Below, piece by piece: positions 17,519 to 25,730 of a stretch of 64,000 bases of DNA. Source of the DNA: an uncultured Rhizobiaceae group bacterium (GTDB lineage Bacteria > Pseudomonadota > Alphaproteobacteria > Rhizobiales > Rhizobiaceae); NCBI GenBank assembly GCA_947501445.1, contig CANMVS010000025.1, forward strand, positions 1-64,000, read 5' to 3'. A program made the position numbers and the translations under genes. The notes beneath the pieces are model-generated. The model was not told where the DNA came from. It saw only the letters and a list, made by a program, of their open reading frames with translations, and ran no database searches. Position 1 is the first letter of the stretch. Each line of letters opens with the position of its first letter.

Positions 17519-18384
17519 GTTTTGACTTTCCTGTTTTGCTGAATTTCATAGATGGAACCGGCTGACGCGGGTTGCGGCTGCGGGATACGGATGGGGATAT
17601 TTGCAAGGCGTGGCTGCAGTGTGGGCTCGCCACATAACATGCGCCTATCATAGTCCTCGATTGATTCAAACGGTGTCATGGACCCGGCAACCGGAAATGC
17701 ATCTGCGGCCATCATTTCAAAAAACAGCATCTGGCGATCGCGGTCAGACCTGTTGGGCGCTGAGCCGTGCAAAATGCGACCGTGGTGGATGGTGAGTGTT
17801 CCGGCAGGGCCACAAAGGGTGGTGATATCCTCATCACAATAACCGGTTTTGGCCAAATCCACGCTACCGGCAAATACGCCGTTGACATGGTGATCGAACA
17901 GTGGCCCCTGATGCGAGCCGGCAATAACCTGCAACGGACCATTGTCCAGTTCCATATCGTCGAACACAATGCCAACAGCCAGCACATCATCATTGGTGTG
18001 TGGATAAAAGGCGAGGTCCTGGTGCCAGTGAACCGGCGCACCATATTGCGCCTTTTTCATATTCAGTTTTGTGGTGTGCAAACGAACATTGGCACCAATA
18101 AGATCGCGAACCGGACCCAGAATCTGCTCGCTGCGCAACAGGGCGTTAAAAAATGAACTCTGCAAATCCGGGCGTTTGATCCGACGGATGCGCGGTGATG
18201 TGCGGGAATGGGTATCTTCAAGATCAATCAGATCATCGCTGGCATCAATTGTTGCAGCATGAAGGGACAGGCGGGCGATCTCATCATGGGCCTTAACAAT
18301 GATGTCGGAAGCCAGATGCCCCTCAAGAACGAGATAACCATTTTGGCCGTAAAAGTCCTTTTGGTTCGCGTTGAGATATTCCAT
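17515..18384 (-). CDS. phytanoyl-CoA dioxygenase (PhyH) family protein 1
   Basis: About 289 residues, a non-haem Fe(II)/2-oxoglutarate dioxygenase of the PhyH family. The iron-binding His-x-Asp is in VHWHQDLAFYPH, the distal His in TIHHGRILHGSAPN, followed by an Arg-rich segment (RSDRDRQ) that would bind 2-oxoglutarate. It starts with the typical GYLVLEGHL after an N-terminal helix. I use the internal ATG (MEYLNANQ); an in-frame TTG five codons earlier is possible. It is one of two PhyH genes in tandem, separated by 39 bases, suggesting two successive hydroxylations or demethylations. Confidence 0.88.
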   Translation of the reverse strand: MEYLNANQKDFYGQNGYLVLEGHLASDIIVKAHDEIARLSLHAATIDASDDLIDLEDTHSRTSPRIRRIKRPDLQSSFFNALLRSEQILGPVRDLIGANVRLHTTKLNMKKAQYGAPVHWHQDLAFYPHTNDDVLAVGIVFDDMELDNGPLQVIAGSHQGPLFDHHVNGVFAGSVDLAKTGYCDEDITTLCGPAGTLTIHHGRILHGSAPNRSDRDRQMLFFEMMAADAFPVAGSMTPFESIEDYDRRMLCGEPTLQPRLANIPIRIPQPQPASAGSIYEIQQNRKVKT

Positions 18385-18423
18385 CAATTTGGCTTTCAAT
18401 GATCAGACAGTTGTATGCGCGCG

Positions 18424-19377
18424 CTATGCGCAGGCGGGCGAGCCAGCTGACCAGCGATGGATGTTCACATGAGGCCTGCTCGCCAACTGGTCACGGGCCT
18501 GTTCCCATAATTGCTTCCACACCAGATGCGAGGTGACCACATCCTGAGGTACGGCTTTGCTTCTGGCGACAAAAGAGGGGAAATGCGCGCGTCCGGTGGG
18601 TTGCCCGGTGACATTGTAGCGCAGGTCAAATGACCAACGAAACCCATCGGTTGTGTTAATCCGTGAGGCGTGTGGTGTCAGTGGGTGAAAGATAACCACG
18701 CCGCCGGATTTAACCGGCAGTGGGCGGGCGGCAGTCTCGTCAATAAAACCATCTGCAATGGCAGTTTGGGTTTTCGGACAATGGGGTTTCATGCCATCAT
18801 GATGGGCACGGGGGATGACCTGGAGGCAGCCATTGTCCAGCGTCGCATCACTTACAGCGACCCAAACCGTCACCATATTGGTATTGTCGGCCTCCTCAAG
18901 CGTCACACCACGATCCTGGTGCCAATCGGTTGCGGTTATATGCGCGCGGACTTCATCGCCCTGCAACTGATCAGCGGGCGGTTTAATGCGCACATGCTGG
19001 ATTGGATTGGAGGTAATCTCCGGCCCGATGAGATCCTCAACCAGATCAAGAAGTGCAGGGGCCGTTACCAGATTAAATACCGCCTGTCCAAAATGCATCG
19101 GTGTATCGGCTTCTATTCTGTCGGCGGGAAGAGAGATATCCATCGGTTGAAACCAGTCGCACCCCGCGCGATAGGCTGCCAGCAACTTGTCCTCAAAACC
19201 TGCGGTCTCTAAGGCAGCCGCAACAAGCCCCTGCTTGCGCCACCCTTCATACAGAGTGTCCAGCAAGGCCGCATATTCCAGCCTTATCGGATCGAGCACG
19301 GCATGCTGATCGACAACATTTTCGACAACCAGATAGCCGTCCTTTTCAAAATCGCTTTTTTGCACTGAACTCAGCAT
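18424..19377 (-). CDS. phytanoyl-CoA dioxygenase (PhyH) family protein 2
   Basis: A 317-residue Fe(II)/2-oxoglutarate dioxygenase. The His-x-Asp iron site is in ATDWHQDRGVTLEE and the distal His in VVIFHPLTPHASRIN, followed by the Arg of FRWSFDLRYN. It starts MLSSVQKSDFEKDGYLVVEN, the standard PhyH opening. It is only loosely similar to the neighbouring PhyH protein, so the pair is not a recent duplication. Substrates of this family include phytanoyl-CoA, ectoine and small methylated or amino-acid-like compounds. Adjacency to the TRAP genes suggests that one of these enzymes acts first on the imported compound. Confidence 0.88.
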   Translation of the reverse strand: MLSSVQKSDFEKDGYLVVENVVDQHAVLDPIRLEYAALLDTLYEGWRKQGLVAAALETAGFEDKLLAAYRAGCDWFQPMDISLPADRIEADTPMHFGQAVFNLVTAPALLDLVEDLIGPEITSNPIQHVRIKPPADQLQGDEVRAHITATDWHQDRGVTLEEADNTNMVTVWVAVSDATLDNGCLQVIPRAHHDGMKPHCPKTQTAIADGFIDETAARPLPVKSGGVVIFHPLTPHASRINTTDGFRWSFDLRYNVTGQPTGRAHFPSFVARSKAVPQDVVTSHLVWKQLWEQARDQLASRPHVNIHRWSAGSPACA

Positions 19378-19437
19378 GTCAACGCACCTGATCTCTTGTG
19401 ACTTCCTGTATTGCGTTCAAGTTGTCCTGCTTTCTGC

Positions 19438-21066
19438 TCACAGGAACACTGTGGTAATTTCCGGCACTAGCAGGATCACCATCAGGATGAACAGCTGCAT
19501 GCCGATGAATGGCAAAAATCCGCGGAAAATATCCGGCAAAGTGATGTGTGGTGGTGCCACGGATTTCAGGTAAAAGGCCGCCGGGCCAAATGGCGGCGAG
19601 AGAAAACTGACCTGCATGTTGACGCAGAACAATATGCCAAACCACACGCGCACCATCGTTTGTGAATCCAGTCCGCCGGTCAGACCAAGTTCGTTGATGG
19701 GCAGCTTCAGAACGATTGGCAGGAAAACCGGCATGACCAGAAGCACGATGCCGGTCCAGTCCATGAATGCGCCCAGAAACAGGAAGATGACCATCATGAC
19801 AAGCAAGACGCCCATGGTTGGCAGATCATAGCCCACAATAAGATTGGCAACGAAGGTTGGGCCACCTGCGATCGTGTAGGCGCCCGCGAGCGCTGTCGCA
19901 CCAAAGGTGACCCAGATGATCGTCCCGGTGGATTTGAATGTCCGCATCGACGCTTCGCGCAGCAGATTGATTGAAAACTCGCCGCGGACCCAGATCAAGA
20001 ACAGCACGGCAAGCGAGCCCATGGCCGCTGCCTCCGTGATGCCTGTAATGCCGCCGTAGATCGACCCCAGAACAACAAATACAACCAGCAACGGTGCGAC
20101 CATACCCTTGCCGCGCGCCCATGCCTCCTTGGCAACACCCCAGCCCACACGGCCAAAGATATAGGCCGCACATACGGCAGCAATGGCCAGATAGGTCCAA
20201 AGGGTCGTGTTATCGATTAACACAGTGTTTTCATTGATCATCTTCGGATTGATCAGCGCGCCACCCTGCAGGTAGAACCAGCGAAGAACAACAATAGATG
20301 CACCGACACCCACCAGCAGGAATATCAGGGTGGAGCCGTAAAGCGCCTTTTCACGGCCGGTCATGTCATCGGGTGATGGTTCAGGCAAAGGGGCAAGGGA
20401 TGGGTTCAGACGGGTACGCACCAGGATGTAAATGATGTAACAGGCCGCCAGCATGAACCCTGGCAGGAAAGCAGCTTTGAAAAGCGCATGAATGGAGGTT
20501 TCAGTAATCAGCCCATAGAAAATAAGTACAATCGACGGGGGGATCATGGTTCCCAGCGAACCCGATGCACAAATTGTACCAATGGCCAGGTTTTGATCAT
20601 ACCCCAGACGCAGCATTTGTGGCAGTGCGATCAGGCCAAGCAGGACAACCTCGCCACCAATAATGCCTGACATTGCGGCCATGACAATTGCCATCAATGC
20701 GGTTACGACGGCAATTCCGCCGCGTGTGCGTGACATCCATTTGCTCAGTGATGAATACATATCGCGGGCGATGCCCGACCGTTCGAGCAATGTTGCCATG
20801 AAGATGAACAGCGGCACCGATATCAGCACATAATTGGTCGTTATCCCGTATAATCGCTGGGCCAGAATGTTCATCGGGCCAGAACCAAAGCTGCGTGTCA
20901 GTACGCCACTGCCGAAGCTCAATGGGTCAGTAATCAGTGTCGGTTCAAACTTGAGGACCAATACAACGACGGCGAGAAATCCCGAGGCAAATCCAAGCGG
21001 CATGCCAATGGCAAGCAATAAAAACATGCCAACCAGAAGGATCAGTGAAATGGTTCCAATATCCAT
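19438..21066 (-). CDS. TRAP transporter large permease (DctM-type)
   Basis: A 542-residue integral membrane protein with more than ten hydrophobic segments, the ion-coupled subunit of a TRAP importer. Typical blocks include LLLAIGMPLGFASGFLAVVV, SVPLFIFMATLLERSG and GTMIPPSIVLIFYGLITETS. It is longer than minimal DctM (about 425) because of a soluble and hydrophobic insertion around residues 235-330. The small-permease gene ends 10 bases upstream of its ATG. Confidence 0.93.
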   Translation of the reverse strand: MDIGTISLILLVGMFLLLAIGMPLGFASGFLAVVVLVLKFEPTLITDPLSFGSGVLTRSFGSGPMNILAQRLYGITTNYVLISVPLFIFMATLLERSGIARDMYSSLSKWMSRTRGGIAVVTALMAIVMAAMSGIIGGEVVLLGLIALPQMLRLGYDQNLAIGTICASGSLGTMIPPSIVLIFYGLITETSIHALFKAAFLPGFMLAACYIIYILVRTRLNPSLAPLPEPSPDDMTGREKALYGSTLIFLLVGVGASIVVLRWFYLQGGALINPKMINENTVLIDNTTLWTYLAIAAVCAAYIFGRVGWGVAKEAWARGKGMVAPLLVVFVVLGSIYGGITGITEAAAMGSLAVLFLIWVRGEFSINLLREASMRTFKSTGTIIWVTFGATALAGAYTIAGGPTFVANLIVGYDLPTMGVLLVMMVIFLFLGAFMDWTGIVLLVMPVFLPIVLKLPINELGLTGGLDSQTMVRVWFGILFCVNMQVSFLSPPFGPAAFYLKSVAPPHITLPDIFRGFLPFIGMQLFILMVILLVPEITTVFL

Positions 21067-21075
21067 GGTGCGTTC

Positions 21076-21873
21076 TTATTCTTCCGGTTTTGGCGGATTA
21101 CCCGTCAGGATTTCATCCGGTATATTGTCTTTTTTCAGTGCGGCAACTTCATCTTCGAGCTCGTCGCGATCGGACCAGGTTTTTGGTGTGCGATTGAAAT
21201 CGCGGACCAGACCGAACAGGACGATTGCGATGGAGCCAAGCAGGAATATGCCGATGCCGATTTGCCATTTGAGTGGCACGGCATTGCCTTCTGGCGGGAC
21301 GATATACAGCGTATAAAGCGCCGCCAGCGCCAGACCAACGATGAAGGTGGTCACCAGAATATCAAATGTTTTGCGGACCCACGCAACCGATGGCCAATCG
21401 CGAATGAGGTTGGAAACAACCTGCAAACTCAAGAACAGCATCATCGTTAAAATGAGGGGTTTGATGGTCGCCGGCAAAGGCGGATCAAAGGCAGTACCAA
21501 ATGCTTCCCAACGCCAGAATTTTGCATTGGCTTCGCCAAATCCGCCATAGATGACAGCCATTCCGAAAACGCATACGCAGATTGTGGATAATACGTCGAA
21601 GATGCGTCGCATCCATAGTGGGACCACATCATAGATTATAAAAATACGGATGTGACTGCGTTGCTGCATGGCATACAGGCCGGCGGACAAATAGATGCCA
21701 CCCGCGATCCACAACGACATCTCATTCACCCACAGGGTGGCTGCAGCAAAGAAATACCGCATGATAACTTCGTACAGGATTATCAGCACGATGAAGAACG
21801 GTGCCCACATCGCAATACGGCTGAAGCACCAGGTTAGCAGGTCGAGCGGGCCTGTACGATCATGTTCGATCAA
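21076..21873 (-). CDS. TRAP transporter small permease (DctQ-type)
   Basis: A 265-residue membrane protein with the DctQ four-helix core and a C-terminal extension that adds about two hydrophobic segments and a charged tail (DRDELEDEVAALKKDN). The start is a TTG (read as Met, then IEHDRTGPLDL), chosen because GGGGAGGAG lies about seven bases upstream; the nearby ATG is out of frame. It partners the DctM protein downstream. A 230-base gap containing a strong stem-loop separates it from the binding protein gene. Confidence 0.88.
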   Translation of the reverse strand: MIEHDRTGPLDLLTWCFSRIAMWAPFFIVLIILYEVIMRYFFAAATLWVNEMSLWIAGGIYLSAGLYAMQQRSHIRIFIIYDVVPLWMRRIFDVLSTICVCVFGMAVIYGGFGEANAKFWRWEAFGTAFDPPLPATIKPLILTMMLFLSLQVVSNLIRDWPSVAWVRKTFDILVTTFIVGLALAALYTLYIVPPEGNAVPLKWQIGIGIFLLGSIAIVLFGLVRDFNRTPKTWSDRDELEDEVAALKKDNIPDEILTGNPPKPEE

Positions 21874-22068
21874 TTCCGTGCTCCTCCCCAGAACAGTTCC
21901 TATGAACAGAGATCATCATTTCGCTCAGCCCGTCAAGCACGCCAGTACAGTGCATTAAGCAGCAATTATGCCGGAAAACGGGCTGTCACGTGTAAAACTG
22001 CCCACCTGTCAAAGGTCTGCAATTATACGCATGTGGCACCAGAGCAGACAGTCGCAGATGTTTGGAAA

Positions 22069-22095
22069 CGGAGGGAACCAGGGTGGTTCCCTCCG
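22069..22095 (-). terminator. intercistronic stem-loop between TRAP binding-protein and permease genes
   Basis: CGGAGGGAACC (22069-22079) and GGTTCCCTCCG (22085-22095) form a perfect 11-bp stem with a 5-base loop, followed in the minus-strand transcript by TTTCC. Such partial terminators between dctP and dctQ genes allow more binding protein than permease to be made. Confidence 0.7.
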
Positions 22096-22103
22096 CTAAT
22101 TGG

Positions 22104-23129
22104 TTATTTACTCACCAGACCAAGCTGGGTGAGATATGCAACGTGACTGTCCACAAGCGCTTGGGCTTCCGGTGTTGTTGCAAATTCAGGCCATGCAGCC
22201 TGAGCGGCATCGCGGAATTTCTGGCGATCTTCCGGTGACCAGTCGTAAATTGTCACACCCTTTGCCTTGAGTGCTGCTGCAGCTTCGGCATTTTTCTTTT
22301 CAAATGTCAGCGCGGTGCGCAGAGCAAGTGCCATCATTCCGGTCGACATGATGCGCTGATGCGATTCAGGCATCGCATCCCACATGGCCTTGTTGCAGGC
22401 CAGGTGATCCGAAGGCATGGAATGGAAGCCGGGGAAATTGGTGTGCTGCACAATATCATAAAGACCAAGTCCAACGTTGTTGGCGAGACCGGATGCATCC
22501 GCACCATCAATAATACCCGATTCCAGTGCAGTAAAAATCTCGGTGAAATCCATCACAATCGGCTTGGCGCCAAGGTTTTCAAAGATTTTTGTTTCCATGC
22601 CGGGCGGTGAACGGAACTTCCAATCCTTGAAGTCATCGGCATTGCGGATTGGTCGTGATGATGCCAGGGATTCCTGTCCCGGTACCCACCAGCCGATCAG
22701 CTGCATGTCGTATTTGTTGTACAGGTTCTGAGCCGCTTCAAGGCCGCCACCGTAGTAGAGCCAGGACAACTGCTGATAGGGTGTGTCGTAGCCACCCATG
22801 ATATCACCAACAAACTGGAAGGCCGGGTTCTTGCCGGTCTGATAAGCGCCACCTGTCATGTCACAATCAAGAATGCCGGTTGCGGCGGCATCGAATGTTT
22901 CCGCCGATTTAACCACCGACGAAGAATAGAACATTTCAACCTTGATCTCATTGTTGGACATCACCTGGATATCATCAACAAATTGAGCTGCCAGTTTGCC
23001 CGATGGTGTTTCGGGGGCAAAATGTGTCTGGATGCGTAAGTTGGTGTCTACGGCAAAGGCGCTGCCTGCCACACCGGCTGCAACGGCGGTGCCGAGCAGG
23101 GCTGATGTCATTGTCTTTAACAGTCTCAT
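22104..23129 (-). CDS. TRAP transporter substrate-binding protein (DctP-type)
   Basis: A 341-residue periplasmic binding protein. A signal peptide (RLLKTMTSALLGTAVAAGVA) is cleaved near SAFA/VDTN. The ligand-anchoring Arg and helix region of the family is represented by DDFKDWKFRSPPGMETKIFE and the dimer/cleft block FTALESGIIDGADASG. GGGAGGAA precedes the ATG; the longer frame is rejected because it would place about 50 residues before the signal peptide. It defines the import specificity of the second catabolic block; the ligand is probably an organic acid, but which one is not visible. Confidence 0.92.
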   Translation of the reverse strand: MRLLKTMTSALLGTAVAAGVAGSAFAVDTNLRIQTHFAPETPSGKLAAQFVDDIQVMSNNEIKVEMFYSSSVVKSAETFDAAATGILDCDMTGGAYQTGKNPAFQFVGDIMGGYDTPYQQLSWLYYGGGLEAAQNLYNKYDMQLIGWWVPGQESLASSRPIRNADDFKDWKFRSPPGMETKIFENLGAKPIVMDFTEIFTALESGIIDGADASGLANNVGLGLYDIVQHTNFPGFHSMPSDHLACNKAMWDAMPESHQRIMSTGMMALALRTALTFEKKNAEAAAALKAKGVTIYDWSPEDRQKFRDAAQAAWPEFATTPEAQALVDSHVAYLTQLGLVSK

Positions 23130-23283
23130 GTGTTCCTCCCATTGAGGGGTCAATTCGGACAAGCCGGTAACCCATACTGTTTGAACCAATATCCAAGGTA
23201 ACGTTAGGTCTAGAACAGTCTCATACGCAACCCTTGAAATTCCGTTCGATATGAAGCTAACAAGCTCAAGAACCGATGACAAC

Positions 23284-23317
23284 AGATTTTCGAAATTATT
23301 TATTTTTTCGAAAATCT
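23284..23317. promoter_or_regulatory. 12-bp perfect inverted repeat in the divergent dctP/gntR promoter region
   Basis: AGATTTTCGAAA (23284-23295) and TTTCGAAAATCT (23306-23317) are exact inverted copies separated by 10 bases. Each arm also contains the self-complementary TTTCGAAA. The site lies between the TRAP binding-protein gene and the GntR regulator gene, 57 bases before the regulator start. It is the obvious operator candidate for that regulator. Confidence 0.65.
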
Positions 23318-23374
23318 ATTGAATAGATGACAGGCTTGGTTCAAGTTATGTGCTTGTGAGCATAAGGAAAAACG

Positions 23375-24061
23375 ATGCCGAAGACTGCGGAACTGGCTGA
23401 CATACCTTTAGGTGCGCATGTCACTTCCGCCGGACATGCCTATGAAATTCTCCGGGACGGCTTGATTTGGGGGCGGTGGAAGCCGGGTGAAAAGCTCAAA
23501 CCCCAACACCTGAAGACGGAGATTTCAACGACCTCCAGCGCTTTGCGTGAGGCATTGATCCGCCTGGCGGGTGAAGGTTTTGTCACCTTTGAGGAGCAGC
23601 GCGGGTTCAGTACCATCAGGCCAACACCATCCTCCTTTCTTGAATTGCGCCATTTGCGGGTATTGCTTGAGCTGGATGCAGCACGTCTTTCAGTGGAACG
23701 GGGTAATCTGGAATGGGAAACCAATCTGAGCGCCGCCCATCACCGCCTGATTTTTTTGGAAGACAAGATGCGCAGCTCAGATGACCTGCGCAGTTATATT
23801 AAATGGTGGTCGCGCTATGATGGGCAGTTTCATGAAGCACTGATTGCGGCCTGCGGTTCGGAACTGCTCAAACAGCAATTTCGTTCTATTTATGATAAAT
23901 ACCGTCTGCATGCCGTAACCGAATTGCGGACATTCGGATTTCGCGGTGAAACAACGACGCGCGAACACAATGACATTGTGACGGCCGCACTTGATCGTGA
24001 CGCAGATGCCTGCACGGCGGCCATAGAACGTCACGTCACAGTATACCGTGATGGCGACTGA
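23375..24061 (+). CDS. GntR-family (FadR subgroup) transcriptional regulator
   Basis: A 228-residue regulator. The N-terminal winged helix includes YEILRDGLIWGRWKPGEKLK and TTSSALREALIRLAGEGFVTF; the C-terminal all-helical FCD domain (about 90-220) contains ELRHLRVLLELDAARLSVER and metal-site His residues such as FHEALIAA and EHNDIVTAALDRD. AAGGAAAAACG precedes the ATG. It is divergent from the TRAP transporter operon, with a strong palindrome between them, so it most likely controls TRAP/dioxygenase expression and its own. FCD domains usually bind organic-acid ligands. Confidence 0.92.
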   Translation: MPKTAELADIPLGAHVTSAGHAYEILRDGLIWGRWKPGEKLKPQHLKTEISTTSSALREALIRLAGEGFVTFEEQRGFSTIRPTPSSFLELRHLRVLLELDAARLSVERGNLEWETNLSAAHHRLIFLEDKMRSSDDLRSYIKWWSRYDGQFHEALIAACGSELLKQQFRSIYDKYRLHAVTELRTFGFRGETTTREHNDIVTAALDRDADACTAAIERHVTVYRDGD

Positions 24062-24393
24062 TCGCAGCGAGAATGCAAATGGTATGTCCTGTTCACGTGG
24101 CGTCTTGCTGTCAAAATGCGGTGCATTGTGCATTGTGGCTTGCCGAGTGACCGCAGATTGTGGCAGGCTTTTGTATGGACACGGGTTTGCTTGGACTGTT
24201 TCACGTTTTGCCACAAATGGGATAACGGTATCGGCCTTTGATTTCGTTGATGCAGTCAGGTTTTGCCGATTCCGTCGAGACCTGAATTGCTCTGGACAAA
24301 CTCGAACAGGTTTGAAACAAACGATATCATCGACAATATCAGAAAAATTGAAATTCTGTTAGATAATGCGCCCGCGAGGCGTTTGGAGGATTC
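24062..24393. other. intergenic region between gntR and molybdenum hydroxylase operon
   Basis: 332 bases without a supported gene. It must hold the promoter of the hydroxylase operon. It contains one copy of a roughly 35-base repeat (24256-24290) that recurs at 28767-28797. I see no convincing sigma-70 promoter or riboswitch. Confidence 0.5.
24256..24290. repeat. dispersed hairpin repeat, copy 1
   Basis: CAGGTTTTG...CGAGACCTG forms a 9-bp stem with two G-U pairs around the loop CCGATTCCGT, followed by AATTGC. The same layout recurs at 28767-28797 with most bases identical. It resembles a REP-type intergenic element; function unknown. Confidence 0.5.
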
Positions 24394-25254
24394 ATGCAGT
24401 ATCACACGCCCGGCAGTTTTGATGATGCCGTTGAGCTTGCAGCCAATGCCGAAGGGATTACCCGCTTTCTGGCTGGCGGAACTGATGTTCTGGTGCAGTT
24501 ACGCGCTGATATCGTGACACCGGACATCCTGATTGACGTCAAGAAAATTGCGGGCGTGAGAGATATTACACGCGAAGATGGTGGCTGGCGCATTGGCGTT
24601 GCCGTGTCTGGCGCTGAAATGTCGGAGCACCCGTTGTTGCAAAAGGAATGGCCAGGCGTGGTCGAAGCCATGGATTTGATCGGCTCGACACAGGTGCAGG
24701 GCCGGGCGACACTGGTGGGCAATCTGTGCAATGGTTCACCCGCAGCAGACAGCGTCCCGGCAATGATTGCAGCCGGTGCCTGGGTGTCGGTTATCGGGCC
24801 GGATGGCACGCGCAAAGTGCCGGTTGAAGACATTCCAACAGGCCCTGGCCAAACAAGCCTTGCTAAGGGCGAATTGATCAACGCCGTGCACCTGCCGGAA
24901 CGTGGTGCTAATGGCGGTGACGCCTATTTGCGTTTTATCCCCCGCACTGAAATGGATATTGCCGTGGTCGGATGTGCGGTAAATCTGCGTCTTGACGGTG
25001 ACAAAATCAGCGAAGCGCGCGTTGTGCTTGGTGCTGTTGCCCCGACCGTTTTGTTGGTTGAAGACGCGGCAGCGGCAATTATCGGGTCAACCCTGGATGA
25101 AGCGGCGCTGGAGATATTGGCAGCAGCGGCCAGTGCAGCCTGCAATCCGATTGACGATAAACGCGGCACCATTAAATTTCGTACCCACGTTGCCGGAGTA
25201 CTGGCAAAACGTGCGGCAAAAATTGCCTATGAGCGTGCAGGAGCCTCCGTATGA
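24394..25254 (+). CDS. xanthine dehydrogenase family FAD-binding subunit (CoxM-like)
   Basis: A 286-residue medium subunit of a molybdenum hydroxylase. The FAD-binding segments are AGGTDVLVQLRADIVTP (N-terminal) and GRATLVGNLCNGSPAADSVP (middle), followed by the C-terminal CO-dehydrogenase-flavoprotein-type domain. GGAGGA lies four bases before the ATG. Its TGA overlaps the start of the iron-sulfur subunit gene (ATGA). Subunit order M-S-L, with each overlapping the next, indicates a single complex. Confidence 0.93.
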   Translation: MQYHTPGSFDDAVELAANAEGITRFLAGGTDVLVQLRADIVTPDILIDVKKIAGVRDITREDGGWRIGVAVSGAEMSEHPLLQKEWPGVVEAMDLIGSTQVQGRATLVGNLCNGSPAADSVPAMIAAGAWVSVIGPDGTRKVPVEDIPTGPGQTSLAKGELINAVHLPERGANGGDAYLRFIPRTEMDIAVVGCAVNLRLDGDKISEARVVLGAVAPTVLLVEDAAAAIIGSTLDEAALEILAAAASAACNPIDDKRGTIKFRTHVAGVLAKRAAKIAYERAGASV

Positions 25255-25730
25255 GCATGATACATGTAACCACAAATGTTAACGGCGATGATGTCGAGTT
25301 TTTGTGCGATCCGCGTGAAACCCTGTTGGATGTTCTGCGGGATAAATTGGCGCTGACCGGCACCAAGGAGGGGTGTGGGACCGGCGATTGCGGTGCCTGT
25401 TCAGTGACCGTTGATGATCGGCTTGTCTGTTCCTGCCTGATGTTGGGCGCTGAGGCCGAAGGTAAATCGGTTACCACCGTGGAGGGTATCGCTGATGGTG
25501 AGAACCTGCATCCGCTGCAGGAAAAATTCATCGAATATGCCGCGCTCCAATGTGGCATTTGCACCCCCGGAATTCTGGTTGCCACCAAGGCGTTGCTGGA
25601 AAAAAATCCTGACCCGACCGAAACCCAGGTTCGTTACTGGCTGGCCGGAAACCTGTGCCGCTGTACCGGTTATGACAAAATCATTCGCGCTGTGATGGAT
25701 ACGGCTGCAGATATGAGAAAGGCTTCCTGA
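25251..25730 (+). CDS. (2Fe-2S)-binding subunit of molybdenum hydroxylase (CoxS-like)
   Basis: A 159-residue small subunit with two [2Fe-2S] clusters. The plant-type ferredoxin cluster ligands are in CGTGDCGACSV plus the later Cys of LVCSC; the second, all-helical cluster has CGICTPG and CRCTGY. It transfers electrons from the molybdenum site to the FAD subunit. The start overlaps the FAD-subunit stop, and its own stop overlaps the large-subunit start (TGATGG). Confidence 0.95.
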   Translation: MSMIHVTTNVNGDDVEFLCDPRETLLDVLRDKLALTGTKEGCGTGDCGACSVTVDDRLVCSCLMLGAEAEGKSVTTVEGIADGENLHPLQEKFIEYAALQCGICTPGILVATKALLEKNPDPTETQVRYWLAGNLCRCTGYDKIIRAVMDTAADMRKAS

